A stretch of DNA of 64,000 nucleotides from REEB506 sp040381035. Its GTDB lineage: Bacteria > Pseudomonadota > Alphaproteobacteria > Caulobacterales > Aquidulcibacteraceae. The position numbers and the translations under genes were made by a program. Positions 24,989 through 33,845 of the stretch are shown here, piece after piece; the first letter of the stretch is position 1, and every line of letters begins with the position of its first letter. Under the pieces are notes generated by a model. It was not told the origin of the DNA and ran no database searches. It was given only the letters and a program-made list of their open reading frames with translations. The stretch is taken from positions 1 to 64,000 of the forward strand of contig JBEIHY010000003.1 of assembly GCA_040381035.1 (NCBI GenBank). Reading direction: 5' to 3'.

Positions 24989-27688
24989 ATGATTGGGCTT
25001 GACTCCTCCGTATTGATCTCAGCCTTGGCCCCCACCCGCCTCAGCAGCGCGGGCCAGGCGACGTCTACGGGGCAAAATCCAGTTTCGAATCAAAGCCCGG
25101 AAGCGCGTCGCGCCGCTTTGCGCTTGGAGCGTGCTTCGGTCGATGCGCCGTGGCGGGGGCTTTCTGATCTGGCGCTGCCGCAACGCGAAGCCCGCGTTGC
25201 CCAAGTCGGGCGCGACGTGTTGGACGGGCGCCCCGCTTTGTCCGACGCCCAGCGCCGCGCCGGCGCCCCCGGCCGACCCGACACGCAGCAATTGTTTGCC
25301 GCCTGGCAGGCGGTCGATTCACTGCGCGGGCTGGCCTATCTTGCCCAAGACGAAAAAATCTCCGCCGCCGAGCGCAGCCGGCTGCAAGCCCGCTACAGCG
25401 AAAGCCTGCCCCAGGTTCGCGATTTCTTGGCTGGCCTCAATCTCGAAGATGTGATTGTCGCGACCGGCGCCAAAGCGCAGGAGCTGGAAAGCCGCTTTGC
25501 GCTGCGCCGCGGGACGTCGACGTTCACCACCGATGTGCTGCATACCGGCGATCGGTTTGGCGCCGTCGCCGGTTGGGCGGGCGATGTCAAATTCACCATC
25601 ACCGCCAATGCCGGGCGGGCCACCGAAAAGGTCGTTGAGATCGATCTGGCCGCCATGGGCGCCCAGACACGGACGATGAATTCGGTCGTGACCTTTATCA
25701 ACCGCGAACTGCAAAGCGCTGGCCTGCTCACCCGCGTTGGCGCCGCTGAGTTGGGCCGCGCGGCGCCCGCGGCCGGATCCACAACCCCCGGTCCGCAGCA
25801 ATGGGGACTGCGGATCAGCGGCTCAACCACTGAGCCAATCACGTTTTCGGCCGCCGCAACCACCCCGGCAGTGACGCTCGCCTCAACCACCGCAAGCGGG
25901 GCCGGCGAACTGGTCCGTTTGCGCGAAACCGGACCCGAAAGCCGGCCGCTGACGGCCTTGGGCCAACCCGCCCGATTGGACAGCGAAATCCCCGGCGGCT
26001 TTACCGCCCGCGCCGCTGTGCAGGACGCGGAAGGCGCCACCTATATCGTTGGCGAAACCCGCGGCGCGATCGATGGCGCTATGGGCTTGCGCGGGACCTC
26101 CGACGCCGTGCTGACCAAGCTTGACGCGACGGGGCGCCGGTTGTGGACGCGGGTGCTGGGCGCCAGTGAAGCCGGACAGGGCTTTTCGGTTGCTGTCGGC
26201 GCCGATGGCCGCGTGGCTGTTGCCGGCGCGGTGACGGGCAGCGCCGATCCCGCGACCCGCAGCGCCGGCGGCCGCGACGGCTTCGTGGCGGTCTTTGACG
26301 CCAATGGCAAAGAGCAATTTGTTCGTCAGCGCGGCACAAGCGCCGATGACGAAGCGCGCGCGGTCGCGTTCGGCGCCGATGGGACGCTCTATGTCGGCGG
26401 GCGCTCACGCGGGGCCAGCCCGGATGCGGCCAATGCCGGCGGCTGGGACGGATTTGTCGTCGCCTTTGACACGGCCGGCGCGGCCGGATTCGAACGCCGT
26501 TTTGCCACCAGCGCCGACGAAGGCGTCACCGCATTGGCGCTGGCTGAAGATGGCGGTTTGATCGTCGCGGGCCAAGAGGGCGGGCGCGCCAGTCTGCGCA
26601 AAATCACCACCGCCGGCCAGGATGTGTGGGCGGCCAGCACCGTCAATCTCGGTGGCGGAGCGATCAGCGCCGTGCACGTGTCGGGCAGCGATATCGTGAT
26701 CGCTGGTACGGCCAACGCCGTCAGCGATCTTGGGCTTGGCGGCGTGGTTGCAGCCGCCGGCGGCGGCGGGCGTGACGGATTCGTCGCCAAGTTCAGCGAC
26801 GGCGAACAGCTGACCGCCGACTGGACCCGCTTTGTTGGCGGCGCCGGCGCCGACAGCGCCGGGGCCGTGACGATCGCCAATGGCAAAGTCTTTGTCGCGG
26901 GAACCGAAACGCCGCCGGGCGCGGCCGCGCGCACCTATATCGCGCAGCTTGATCTTTCCGCTGGTGAGGAAACCGCGCGGCAAACCAAACCCAGCGGCGC
27001 CGCCGAGGGCCAACCGATCGGCGTGTTCGTTCAAGCCAATGGCGCTTCCGTGCTTGATCGCTTTGGCTTGCCGACCGGGCGGCTGCAGTTGGGCGACAGC
27101 CAGGTTCTGACGGAGCGCACCGGCATGAATGCCGGCGATCATTTCTTTGTGCGTCTCGATGGCGGCTCGCCGCGCCGCATCGAAGTGCGCGCGGACGACA
27201 CGATGTCAACGCTGGCGCGGCGGATCAATGGTCTACTCGGCGCGACGGGCGATGCGTTGGCGGTGTCGGCCCCCAACGGTGATCGCTTGCGGCTGACGGC
27301 TGAAGCTGGACGACGTATCGAAGTGGTGCGCGGTGAACGGGGCCGCGACGCGTCCCGGATTTTGGGTTTGTCGCCGGGCATGGTGGCGCGCCAAGCCGAA
27401 ACCGGTCGTCGCGAAACCATCCGCCAGGATGCGCCGCGCGTGTTGGCGCTCGAGTTCAACGAAGGTTTGAACGTGGCAGACGCCAAAGCCGCCGCTGATG
27501 CGCGACGCGGCTTGGAAGCGGTGCAACTGAAGTTGCGTGTCGCCTTCGACAGTCTGTTTGACACGGTTGATCCATTGGCCGCGCGCCGGCAAGCCGCCGC
27601 CCAGACGCCGATGGATGAACGCACGCGCGCCCAAATTGCCGGCTATAATGCAGCCCTGGCGCGCTTGGGCGGGGGAACCGCTGCCTGA
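24989..27688 (+). CDS. FlaEY-like flagellar regulatory protein
   Basis: An 899-residue protein resembling Caulobacter FlaEY, a factor affecting flagellin assembly, identified mainly by position beside flbY, flgJ and flgI and by composition. Residues about 150-240 resemble flagellin/FliD-type segments. Residues about 310-660 contain several repeats of about 50 residues with DGFVAVFDANG, DGFVVAFDTAG and DGFVAKFSDG at equivalent places, suggesting a beta-propeller of SBBP type. A second flagellin-IN-like unit is near 720-810 (LQLGDSQVLTERTGMNAGDH), and the end is helical. The ATG at 24989 gives a plausible N-terminus (MIGLDSSVLISALAP) but lacks a strong ribosome binding site. Confidence 0.6.
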   Translation: MIGLDSSVLISALAPTRLSSAGQATSTGQNPVSNQSPEARRAALRLERASVDAPWRGLSDLALPQREARVAQVGRDVLDGRPALSDAQRRAGAPGRPDTQQLFAAWQAVDSLRGLAYLAQDEKISAAERSRLQARYSESLPQVRDFLAGLNLEDVIVATGAKAQELESRFALRRGTSTFTTDVLHTGDRFGAVAGWAGDVKFTITANAGRATEKVVEIDLAAMGAQTRTMNSVVTFINRELQSAGLLTRVGAAELGRAAPAAGSTTPGPQQWGLRISGSTTEPITFSAAATTPAVTLASTTASGAGELVRLRETGPESRPLTALGQPARLDSEIPGGFTARAAVQDAEGATYIVGETRGAIDGAMGLRGTSDAVLTKLDATGRRLWTRVLGASEAGQGFSVAVGADGRVAVAGAVTGSADPATRSAGGRDGFVAVFDANGKEQFVRQRGTSADDEARAVAFGADGTLYVGGRSRGASPDAANAGGWDGFVVAFDTAGAAGFERRFATSADEGVTALALAEDGGLIVAGQEGGRASLRKITTAGQDVWAASTVNLGGGAISAVHVSGSDIVIAGTANAVSDLGLGGVVAAAGGGGRDGFVAKFSDGEQLTADWTRFVGGAGADSAGAVTIANGKVFVAGTETPPGAAARTYIAQLDLSAGEETARQTKPSGAAEGQPIGVFVQANGASVLDRFGLPTGRLQLGDSQVLTERTGMNAGDHFFVRLDGGSPRRIEVRADDTMSTLARRINGLLGATGDALAVSAPNGDRLRLTAEAGRRIEVVRGERGRDASRILGLSPGMVARQAETGRRETIRQDAPRVLALEFNEGLNVADAKAAADARRGLEAVQLKLRVAFDSLFDTVDPLAARRQAAAQTPMDERTRAQIAGYNAALARLGGGTAA

Positions 27689-27741
27689 TGCGATTGTCCG
27701 CGTTCGAATGATCTGGGTCGCCTGGGCAAGCCTGGCGGCGT

Positions 27742-28188
27742 TTACGCCGAGCGATTGACCGCCACGGCGGTCGCTGAAGCCGGCGCGCCGCGATAAGAGC
27801 CGGCGGCGGTGTAGGCTGCAGGTCCGGCGCGATGGCGCCCGACCTCTTCGGCAATCGCTTGCACCAGGCCTTCGCTGACTTCCTTTTGGGCGGTGAGCGA
27901 AATCATATGCCGATCGAGGGCGGCGTTGAGCGTCTCGGTGGCCCTGCGCAAAGCGGCGCGCGTCGCGGCTGGCGCTGCGGCGATCAAGGCCGGCTCCTGG
28001 GAGATGCGCACCATTTCGCGGCGATAGATATTCACCAGACGGGCCTTTTCGTCAGCCTCCGGACCAACCGGCGGCGGTTTCATGGCGTCCAACTGCACGA
28101 TTTCGGCTTGGATCAATCCGGCTAGCCGTTCGGTCAGCGCCAGCAATTGCTGGGCGCGGTCGGTGGCATTGTCAGCGAGTAGGGGCAT
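27742..28188 (-). CDS. flbY: flagellar protein FlbY
   Basis: A 148-residue helical protein matching the Caulobacterales FlbY type, with ARLVNIYRREMVRI, TQAKEVSEGLVQAIAEE-like spacing and a Gly/Tyr-rich C-terminus ending AVAVNRSA. The overall pattern resembles FlgN-type chaperones, so an export-chaperone role is possible; the function is not settled. The ATG at 28188 follows GGAG and overlaps the end of flgJ by 17 bases. It is the last gene of the flgI-flgJ-flbY operon and convergent with the FlaEY-like gene. Confidence 0.78.
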   Translation of the reverse strand: MPLLADNATDRAQQLLALTERLAGLIQAEIVQLDAMKPPPVGPEADEKARLVNIYRREMVRISQEPALIAAAPAATRAALRRATETLNAALDRHMISLTAQKEVSEGLVQAIAEEVGRHRAGPAAYTAAGSYRGAPASATAVAVNRSA

Positions 28189-28498
28189 TGGGCGCTCCTG
28201 CCGGCAGTTCCGCGCTTTGCAGGCGGGCAATGTCTTCGCTCAGCATCCGCGCAATGCCGACGCCGCCGGTGCGCGCAATCGCGCGGGCATAGTGATCGAC
28301 CAGCATCGGGCGAAACATTTTCTCGCCCGAACCGCCGCCGCCAAGGCCATCGGCGTCGAGTGCTGCAAACATCGGCTGCAACAGATCGGCGAGCACGCTG
28401 GCTTCAAAGTCTTCGGCCGCTTTCGTCAAGCTGGCATTGGCGGGCGTGGCGTTGTGTTTGAGCGCCATGATGGTTGGATTGGGCGGCGGTAATTGCAT
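28172..28498 (-). CDS. flgJ: rod-binding protein, FlgJ N-terminal type
   Basis: A 108-residue scaffold protein for rod assembly. The segment AAEDFEASVLADLLQPMFAA followed by a glycine-rich loop and EKMFRPMLVDHYARAIARTG is the FlgJ rod-binding domain. The C-terminal muramidase domain found in enteric FlgJ is absent, as usual in alphaproteobacteria; a separate lytic transglycosylase would open the cell wall. The ATG at 28498 overlaps the flgI stop as TGATG and is preceded by GAGGTGA. Confidence 0.9.
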   Translation of the reverse strand: MQLPPPNPTIMALKHNATPANASLTKAAEDFEASVLADLLQPMFAALDADGLGGGGSGEKMFRPMLVDHYARAIARTGGVGIARMLSEDIARLQSAELPAGAPNAPTR

Positions 28499-29601
28499 CA
28501 CATCACCTCGATTTCGGCTTGCAGGGCGCCGGCGGCTTTGAGCGCCTGCAGAATGGTAATCATGTCGCGCGGCCCCACGCCCAAAGCGTTGAGCCCGTCG
28601 ACCAGTTCCTTTAAGGGCCGGCCGCCGCCGGCGATGGCGAACTTTCCTTTTTCCTCGCGCACCTCGATCTGGGTTTGCGGCACGACGACGGTTTCGCCGC
28701 CCGCCAAGGGCGCAGGCTGGCTCACGCGCGGCTGTTCAGCCACCGAGATCGTCAGATTGCCCTGCGCGATCGCAACGGTGGAGATGCGGACATTTTCGCC
28801 CATCACGATGACGCCGCTGGTCTCGTCGATCAGCACTTTGGCGGTCTGGTCTGGGGTGACTTCGAGCATCTCGACGGTCGCGAGCAGACCCATCATGTCG
28901 CCGGCAAATCCCTCGGGCCGGCGCAGGGTGACGACGCCGGGATTGGTCGCTTGGGCGGTTTGCGGGCCAACAATCTCATTGATCTTTTCGGCAATGCGGC
29001 GCGCGGTGGTGAAGTCGGGATTGCGCAGGCTGAGGCGCAGTTCGCGTTGGTTGGCGAGGTCAAAGCGGATTTCACGCTCGATCGTGGCGCCATTGGCGAT
29101 GCGTCCGGCCGTTGGCACGCCGCGCGTCACCGATGAACCCGAGCCGCCTTCCGCGGCAAAGCCGCCGATCGCCAGCGGTCCTTGCGCCAGAGCATAAACC
29201 TGCTGATCGGCGCCGACCAAAGGCGTGGCGAGTAATTGGCCGCCGGCAAGGCTTTTGGCGTCGCCGAGCGCTGACACCGACACATCGATGCGCCCACCCT
29301 GTGCGCCGAAAGGCGGCAGATTGGCGGTCACCATGACAGCGGCCACGTTGCGGGTGTTGAGATTGCCGTCGCGGGTGTTGACGCCGAGCCGCTCCAGCAT
29401 CGCCGACAGGCTCTGGCGGGTGAACGGGGCATTGCGCAGGCTATCGCCCGTGCCTTGTAGGCCAACGACCAGGCCATAACCGACAAGTTGGTTTTCGCGC
29501 ACGCCTTCGACATCGGCGATGTCCTTGATCCGCGACTCCGCGGCGACCGGCCCGACAAGGGCGATGGCGCTGGCGAGCGCGAGCAGGGCGGTGCGGATCA
29601 C
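28498..29601 (-). CDS. flgI: flagellar P-ring protein FlgI
   Basis: Forms the peptidoglycan ring that acts as a bushing for the flagellar rod. The 367-residue precursor starts at GTG 29601, preceded by GGGAG, and has a signal peptide ending near GPVAAES. Mature sequence includes SRIKDIADVEGVRENQLVGY, GLQGTGDSLRNAPFT and LGVNTRDGNLNTRNVAAVMV, all strongly conserved in FlgI. Frames upstream of the GTG extend to 29712 but spoil the signal peptide. A sigma-54-like promoter at 29639-29654 and an ftr-like palindrome at 29716 precede it. First gene of flgI-flgJ-flbY. Confidence 0.96.
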   Translation of the reverse strand: MIRTALLALASAIALVGPVAAESRIKDIADVEGVRENQLVGYGLVVGLQGTGDSLRNAPFTRQSLSAMLERLGVNTRDGNLNTRNVAAVMVTANLPPFGAQGGRIDVSVSALGDAKSLAGGQLLATPLVGADQQVYALAQGPLAIGGFAAEGGSGSSVTRGVPTAGRIANGATIEREIRFDLANQRELRLSLRNPDFTTARRIAEKINEIVGPQTAQATNPGVVTLRRPEGFAGDMMGLLATVEMLEVTPDQTAKVLIDETSGVIVMGENVRISTVAIAQGNLTISVAEQPRVSQPAPLAGGETVVVPQTQIEVREEKGKFAIAGGGRPLKELVDGLNALGVGPRDMITILQALKAAGALQAEIEVM

Positions 29602-29638
29602 GAGCAAGGCTCCCGGTAACGATAAGCGTTGTTTGCCT

Positions 29639-29654
29639 TGCCAGAACGGCGCCG
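29639..29654 (-). promoter_or_regulatory. sigma-54-like promoter of flgI
   Basis: Read on the minus strand, CGGCGCCGTTCTGGCA carries GG and GC at exact -24/-12 spacing and resembles the flgF promoter TGGCGCCGGAATTGCT. Predicted start of transcription near 29628 gives a leader of about 27 bases. The match to TGGCACG-N4-TTGCA is imperfect (C for T at position 1, TGGC for TTGC). Confidence 0.45.
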
Positions 29655-29715
29655 CGCGCTGCTTCAAGGCGGCCTTGCCGCGGCGCCCCTCATTGGCCTG
29701 CCGCCCGGTCAAACC

Positions 29716-29734
29716 TGCCGGGTTGCACCCGGCA
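29716..29734. promoter_or_regulatory. ftr-like palindrome between flgI and fliX
   Basis: TGCCGGGT (29716-29723) and ACCCGGCA (29727-29734) are perfect inverted complements around TGC. The site lies about 70 bases upstream of the flgI promoter and 50 bases before the fliX ATG, so it could act on both. The half-site CCGGCA is shared with the palindromes at 21174 and 33829. Confidence 0.5.
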
Positions 29735-29784
29735 AAAGGCGCCGCGTTAACGCCTCAGAAACCAACGCAGACCGCTATGGCGAC

Positions 29785-30186
29785 ATGCGTGTTCCTCCTG
29801 TCGGCCCGCTGCCTGGGGCAGCCTCCACCCGCCGCGCGGCGGCCAGCGGTTTTTCGCGGGCAAGCGAAGAAACCCAGACCGCCCATAGCGCCCAAAGCGC
29901 CCGCGCGCCAAGCAGCGTGGCTGGCATTGACGCATTGCTGGCATTGCAAGCCGAAGGTTTTGATCCCGATCGTCGCGCTCGCCAGCTGCGGCGCGCCAAT
30001 CTGGCTTTGGACAAGCTTGACGCAATCAAGCGCGCCTTGGTTCTGGGCGGCATGGGCGAGGCCCGCGCCGGGCTTGAGGGCCTGGCCGGCGATCTGGAGC
30101 TCACGGGTGAGGCCGGACTGGATTCGATTCTGCTCGAAATCGAAACCCGCAGGGCGGTTGAACTCGCCAAACTGGAGCGCCGCTGA
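29785..30186 (+). CDS. fliX: flagellar assembly regulator FliX
   Basis: In Caulobacter FliX couples completion of early flagellar structures to FlbD-dependent transcription. The 133-residue protein starts MRVPPVGPLPGAAST, has a Ser/Ala-rich linker, then the conserved block SVAGIDALLALQAEGFDPDR and a helical C-terminus (LDSILLEIETRRAVELAKLE). The ATG at 29785 is selected because it matches the known N-terminal pattern and length (about 139 in Caulobacter); the frame extends upstream without support. It is divergent from flgI, the same arrangement as in Caulobacter. Confidence 0.9.
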   Translation: MRVPPVGPLPGAASTRRAAASGFSRASEETQTAHSAQSARAPSSVAGIDALLALQAEGFDPDRRARQLRRANLALDKLDAIKRALVLGGMGEARAGLEGLAGDLELTGEAGLDSILLEIETRRAVELAKLERR

Positions 30187-30328
30187 GCGCTGCCGCAGAG
30201 AATGAAGTTATATCGACTGTATGCGTTTGGGCGGCGCCAGCTTTGCTTGATTGCAGAGCGACGTTTGTGAGGCTATACGGGCGCCGCTATGCGGGCGTTA
30301 GCTTTGAGTCGCTCGCAGGGGTATGACG

Positions 30329-30748
30329 ATGCTGACCAAGACAGTCGATGCAAGCTACCGCCCGTCCGAAGACGAGCCGTTCATGAATGATCGGCAGCTG
30401 GATTTCTTTCGCGCCCGGCTCATCGCCTGGAAAGAGGAGATCCTCGAAGAGGCCCGCAACACGATTGCGAATTTGCAGCTCGAAACGGTCGCGTTGCCGG
30501 ATCTGGCCGACCGCGCCACCAGCGAAACAGACCGCTCGATTGAGCTTCGCACGCGTGACCGCCAGCGCAAGCTGATCGCCAAGATCGACGCCGCGCTGCG
30601 CCGCATCGATGAGGGCGCTTACGGCTATTGCGAAGAGACGGGTGAGCCGATCAGTTTGTCGCGCCTGATCGCCCGTCCGATCGCCACCCTGTCGCTCGAA
30701 GCCCAAGAACGCCACGAGCGCAAAGAGCGCGTCCACCGCGACGAATAG
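30329..30748 (+). CDS. dksA: RNA polymerase-binding transcription factor DksA
   Basis: Secondary-channel regulator that, with ppGpp, tunes promoters during nutrient stress. The 139-residue protein has the coiled-coil NDRQLDFFRARLIAWKEEIL and DLADRATSETDRSIELRTRD, and the zinc-finger region YGYCEETGEPISLSRL. Only one of the four zinc-ligand cysteines remains; the others are Thr, Ser and Ala. This is usual for many alphaproteobacterial DksA proteins. ATG codons at 30323 and 30329 are both possible; 30329 has a better-spaced GGGG. It lies between fliX and the convergent flgH. Confidence 0.94.
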   Translation: MLTKTVDASYRPSEDEPFMNDRQLDFFRARLIAWKEEILEEARNTIANLQLETVALPDLADRATSETDRSIELRTRDRQRKLIAKIDAALRRIDEGAYGYCEETGEPISLSRLIARPIATLSLEAQERHERKERVHRDE

Positions 30749-30790
30749 GCGGCCTGGCTTCCCGTTTCTGTATTCAAAAGTCTTGTGGGC

Positions 30791-31579
30791 CTACCATGGA
30801 CTCACGGCATCAACGACCCGCTGCCCCCAGCCTGGGCGCTGGACAGCGGTGATTTGGCCACGGCCGCCATAATGGATTCGGGCTTCTGCGATCTGGGCGT
30901 GGCGGATCGTGTTGTCGGCGGCGACGTCTTCTGGGCGGATCACGCCGGCTACGGTCAATTCGCGCAGCTCCGCATTGACCATCACTTCTTGGCGCCCGCT
31001 GATCACGAAATTGCCGTTGGGCAAGATATCGGACACGACCGCCGCAACCGTCAGAGTCACCCGATCCTCGCGCGCGATGGAGCCCTGGCCCTGGCTGCGG
31101 CTTGTGCCTTCGGCTTCGATCAGGGTGGCGGGATCGAACGCGCCGCCGGCGGCGCGCTGGGCGGTGCGCTCCAGGCCAAGCAGATTGGGCACGCCGACCG
31201 TGGTGTTGCTCTGGCGGCGTCGGTCGCTCTGGTTGGAGACATTGGCGCGGTCGGAGATGTCGATGCGCACCGTGAGGATGTCGCCGACGCGCCGGGCGCG
31301 TTGGTCATTGAAGAAGTTGCGCGCGTCGGCTTGCCACAGCGCATTGGCGCCGCGGCTTTGCGGCTCTGACGTCAAGGCCGGCATCGCCATGCTGGCGGCG
31401 GCGACCTCGTGTGGCGATAATTGCGGGCCGCCGGTGCGCCGCGCCAGTTCGCCAGCGGCCTGCTTGGCGGCATTGGCGGTGGCGGCGGCCAGGCTTGCGG
31501 GCGCGGCCGGCGCATTTGGCGGCAAGCTTGCGCAACCGGCGGCGCAGGCGGCGGCGAGGAGGGGGGCGAGCGCGCGCAT
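30791..31579 (-). CDS. flgH: flagellar L-ring protein FlgH
   Basis: Outer-membrane lipoprotein forming the L-ring around the rod. The 262-residue precursor has a lipobox AAGC (Cys about residue 16), a variable Ala-rich region, and the conserved FlgH core: LWQADARNFFNDQRARRVGD, ILTVRIDISDRANVSNQSDR and PNGNFVISGRQEVMVNAELR, ending GWGQRVVDAVSPW. It is the last gene of the flgF-flgG-flgA-flgH operon, 19 bases after flgA. Confidence 0.95.
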   Translation of the reverse strand: MRALAPLLAAACAAGCASLPPNAPAAPASLAAATANAAKQAAGELARRTGGPQLSPHEVAAASMAMPALTSEPQSRGANALWQADARNFFNDQRARRVGDILTVRIDISDRANVSNQSDRRRQSNTTVGVPNLLGLERTAQRAAGGAFDPATLIEAEGTSRSQGQGSIAREDRVTLTVAAVVSDILPNGNFVISGRQEVMVNAELRELTVAGVIRPEDVAADNTIRHAQIAEARIHYGGRGQITAVQRPGWGQRVVDAVSPW

Positions 31580-31598
31580 GGGCGAAGTCCTTTTGAGG

Positions 31599-32138
31599 TT
31601 ACGAGCCGGTGGCTGCGATGCTGGCGGCGCCGGGGCCTATGGCGATCGCGTCGATTGTGCGGTTGGATTGCAGGTTCAGCACGCGCAGGTTTTCGCCTTT
31701 CGCGGCTGGGCTCAAGGCCCGGCCGCGCAGGGTGAGGCGCACGCCGCCGGCGATGTAGTTCACAGTCACGGCGTCATTGGTGCGGATCACGGCGTCAGCG
31801 CGGCTGACGCCGCCTTGGCGATAGGCCGCAGCGGATGCGGCGCGAGCATTGTCGATGCGGCGGCTGACGCGAATGGCGTCCATGCCCGGCGGCGGGCTCC
31901 ATTGGATGCCTTCGGCCTGTGCAGCGGCGGCAATGAAGCGAGCAGAATAGACGCCTTCAGCGCCTGGCGCCGGGGCGGGGGCGATCGGCTTGGCGGCGGC
32001 GGCGCCCGCATCCGCAAACAGGTCGCCGAATGTAACGGACGGCCCGCTGGCTTGCGGATTGGCGCGCAGTTCGGCGGCGTCTGCGCTGAGCGCCAGCAGC
32101 GCAAATCCGGCGGCGAGGGCAAACAAGGCGGCTTTCAT
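31599..32138 (-). CDS. flgA: flagellar P-ring assembly chaperone FlgA
   Basis: Periplasmic chaperone for FlgI polymerisation. The 179-residue precursor has a signal peptide (MKAALFALAAGFALLALSAD, cleavage near ADAAE). A short core follows, with VTFGDLFADAG and a C-terminal SAF-like half, VIRTNDAVTVNYIAGGVRLT and RALSPAAKGENLRVLNLQSN. It is short compared with enteric FlgA (about 219), as common in alphaproteobacteria. It sits between flgG and flgH in the operon. Confidence 0.9.
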   Translation of the reverse strand: MKAALFALAAGFALLALSADAAELRANPQASGPSVTFGDLFADAGAAAAKPIAPAPAPGAEGVYSARFIAAAAQAEGIQWSPPPGMDAIRVSRRIDNARAASAAAYRQGGVSRADAVIRTNDAVTVNYIAGGVRLTLRGRALSPAAKGENLRVLNLQSNRTIDAIAIGPGAASIAATGS

Positions 32139-32152
32139 CGCGGCTCTCCCGA

Positions 32153-32938
32153 TCAGCGCAATTGCGAGGTGGTTTGCAGCATTTCATCCGTGGCGCTGAT
32201 CACCCGGGCGTTCATTTCATAAGCCCGTTGCGCCACGATCAAGGCTGAGATTTCTTCCACCGCATTGACGTTGGATGTTTCCAGAAAACCCTGCATCACG
32301 GTGCCAAAGCCGGTCGATCCGGCAGCACCCACAACCGCTGCGCCTGAGGCTGGCGTTTCCAGGAACAGATTGTCGCCCATCGCCTCCAGGCCGGCTGGAT
32401 TGATAAAGGCGGCAAGTTCGATCTGGCCGAGATTTTGCGGGTCGATCTGGCCTTGCAACGTCGCCTGCACCACGCCATCGCGCGAAATCGACACGCCAGT
32501 GGCCTCGCGCGGCACGGTGATGGCGGGCTGTATCAGAAACCCTTCGCTGGTGACCAATTGGCCATCGGCATCGACGGCGAAATTGCCGGCCCGGCTGTAG
32601 GCGGTCTGGCCCGACGGCATCAGCACTTGGAAATAGCCGCGCCCCGAAATAGCCAGATCTGTCGGATTGTCGGTGCGCGAAATGGCGCCTTGCTCGGTAA
32701 TCCGCCCCACCGCTCCGGTGCGAACGCCAACCCCGATCTGAACGCCGATCGGCACGATGTTGCCCGCCGCAGACGCTGCAACGCCCGGCCGCTCCAAGTT
32801 TTGATACAAAAGGTCTTGAAACTCCGCCCGCTGCCGCTTGAAGCCGGTGGTGTTCATGTTGGCGATATTGTTGGAGATCACTTCAACATTCAGCTGTTGA
32901 GCCTGCATGCCGGTGGCGGCAATGGAAAGCGCGCGCAT
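32153..32938 (-). CDS. flgG: flagellar distal rod protein FlgG
   Basis: Major distal rod component, 261 residues. The N-terminal rod signature MRALSIAATGMQAQQLNVEV with NNIANMNTTGFKRQRAEFQD and the C-terminal EISALIVAQRAYEMNARVIS are canonical for FlgG. The middle contains the DxR-type sequence GISRDGVVQATLQGQ. It is the second gene of the flgFGAH operon, 13 bases after flgF. Confidence 0.97.
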   Translation of the reverse strand: MRALSIAATGMQAQQLNVEVISNNIANMNTTGFKRQRAEFQDLLYQNLERPGVAASAAGNIVPIGVQIGVGVRTGAVGRITEQGAISRTDNPTDLAISGRGYFQVLMPSGQTAYSRAGNFAVDADGQLVTSEGFLIQPAITVPREATGVSISRDGVVQATLQGQIDPQNLGQIELAAFINPAGLEAMGDNLFLETPASGAAVVGAAGSTGFGTVMQGFLETSNVNAVEEISALIVAQRAYEMNARVISATDEMLQTTSQLR

Positions 32939-32951
32939 CGTCTATCCTTCC

Positions 32952-33680
32952 TTAAGCGCGGCCGAGGCGTTCAATCGCCCGGCTGCGCAAATCATCGGCC
33001 TGACGCGCAACGCGCGCGGCACTTTCATAGGCCCGTGAAATTTCGATCAAACTGGTCAGTTCGGTCACTGGGCGGACATTTGAGCCCTCAAGCGCGCCTT
33101 GCACCACTTCGCCAGTGAAGGCGCGCGTTGGCTGGCCTTCGCTGGAGAACAAATTGTCGCCGACCTTGGCGAGCGCAGCGGGGCGCTCAAACGCCACCAC
33201 GGCGATATCGCCAATCACCTCGCCGTTCACGCGCAGCGTACCCAACGCGTCAATCGAGGGGATTTCGCCTTGTGGATCAAACACAATCGGCTGGCCCTGG
33301 ACATTCAGCACCGGTAACCCGTCACGGGTCATCAAGGCGCCGTCCGTGCCGAGGCGAAACGTGCCGTCGCGGGTATAGACCGGGCCTTGTGCGCCTTGCA
33401 CGGTGAAAAAGCCGTCGCCTTGGATGGCAATATCAAGGGAATTGCCGGTTCGCTCCAGCGGACCCTGGCCCATATCGCGCGCCATCGCGACATCGCGCAC
33501 GAACCGCACATCGTTTGGCTTGTCGCTCGCGCGGGCTTTGGTGTCGTCGCTCATCTGGAACACCAGACTGTCGCGTTTGAACCCGGACGTCGCCGCGTTG
33601 GCGAGATTGCCGGCCGCGACATCCAGGCGTCGCTGCAAGACGCGCTGCGTCTGCATGGCGATGAGCATGGTGTTGTCCAC
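32952..33680 (-). CDS. flgF: flagellar proximal rod protein FlgF
   Basis: Rod protein of 242 residues. The start is GTG at 33680, preceded by a very strong AAGGAGG; an open frame runs on to 33743 but crosses the promoter. The N-terminus VDNTMLIAMQTQRVLQRRLD and NLANAATSGFKRDSLVFQM are typical of FlgF, as is the C-terminal LTSLIEISRAYESAARVARQ. A close match to the sigma-54 consensus lies upstream, with an ftr-like site a further 100 bases away. First gene of the flgFGAH operon and divergent from fliL. Confidence 0.96.
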   Translation of the reverse strand: MDNTMLIAMQTQRVLQRRLDVAAGNLANAATSGFKRDSLVFQMSDDTKARASDKPNDVRFVRDVAMARDMGQGPLERTGNSLDIAIQGDGFFTVQGAQGPVYTRDGTFRLGTDGALMTRDGLPVLNVQGQPIVFDPQGEIPSIDALGTLRVNGEVIGDIAVVAFERPAALAKVGDNLFSSEGQPTRAFTGEVVQGALEGSNVRPVTELTSLIEISRAYESAARVARQADDLRSRAIERLGRA

Positions 33681-33726
33681 CGGGGCCTCCTTGGCGGCTG
33701 CGCTTTCGGCGCCGCCGGTAACCTTA

Positions 33727-33742
33727 AGCAATTCCGGCGCCA
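33727..33742 (-). promoter_or_regulatory. sigma-54 promoter of the flgF operon
   Basis: On the minus strand, TGGCGCCGGAATTGCT fits TGGC-x3-N4-TTGCT with exact -24/-12 spacing. Predicted transcription start is near 33716, about 35 bases before the GTG. The flgF operon of Caulobacter is likewise sigma-54/FlbD controlled. Confidence 0.72.
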
Positions 33743-33828
33743 CGGCGCTCGCCCGTGGCGGCCTTGATGCGAGCGGCCTGCGTTGGCTGATGGGCGGCGG
33801 CCTTTGCCGGGCGCATGTGGCGCCGGCG

Positions 33829-33843
33829 CGGCAAGATTTGCCG
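33829..33843. promoter_or_regulatory. ftr-like palindrome between flgF and fliL
   Basis: CGGCAA (33829-33834) and TTGCCG (33838-33843) are perfect inverted complements around GAT, about 95 bases upstream of the flgF sigma-54 promoter. A similar half-site TTTGCCGGGC is at 33803. The placement fits an FlbD enhancer. Confidence 0.48.
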
Positions 33844-33845
33844 GG

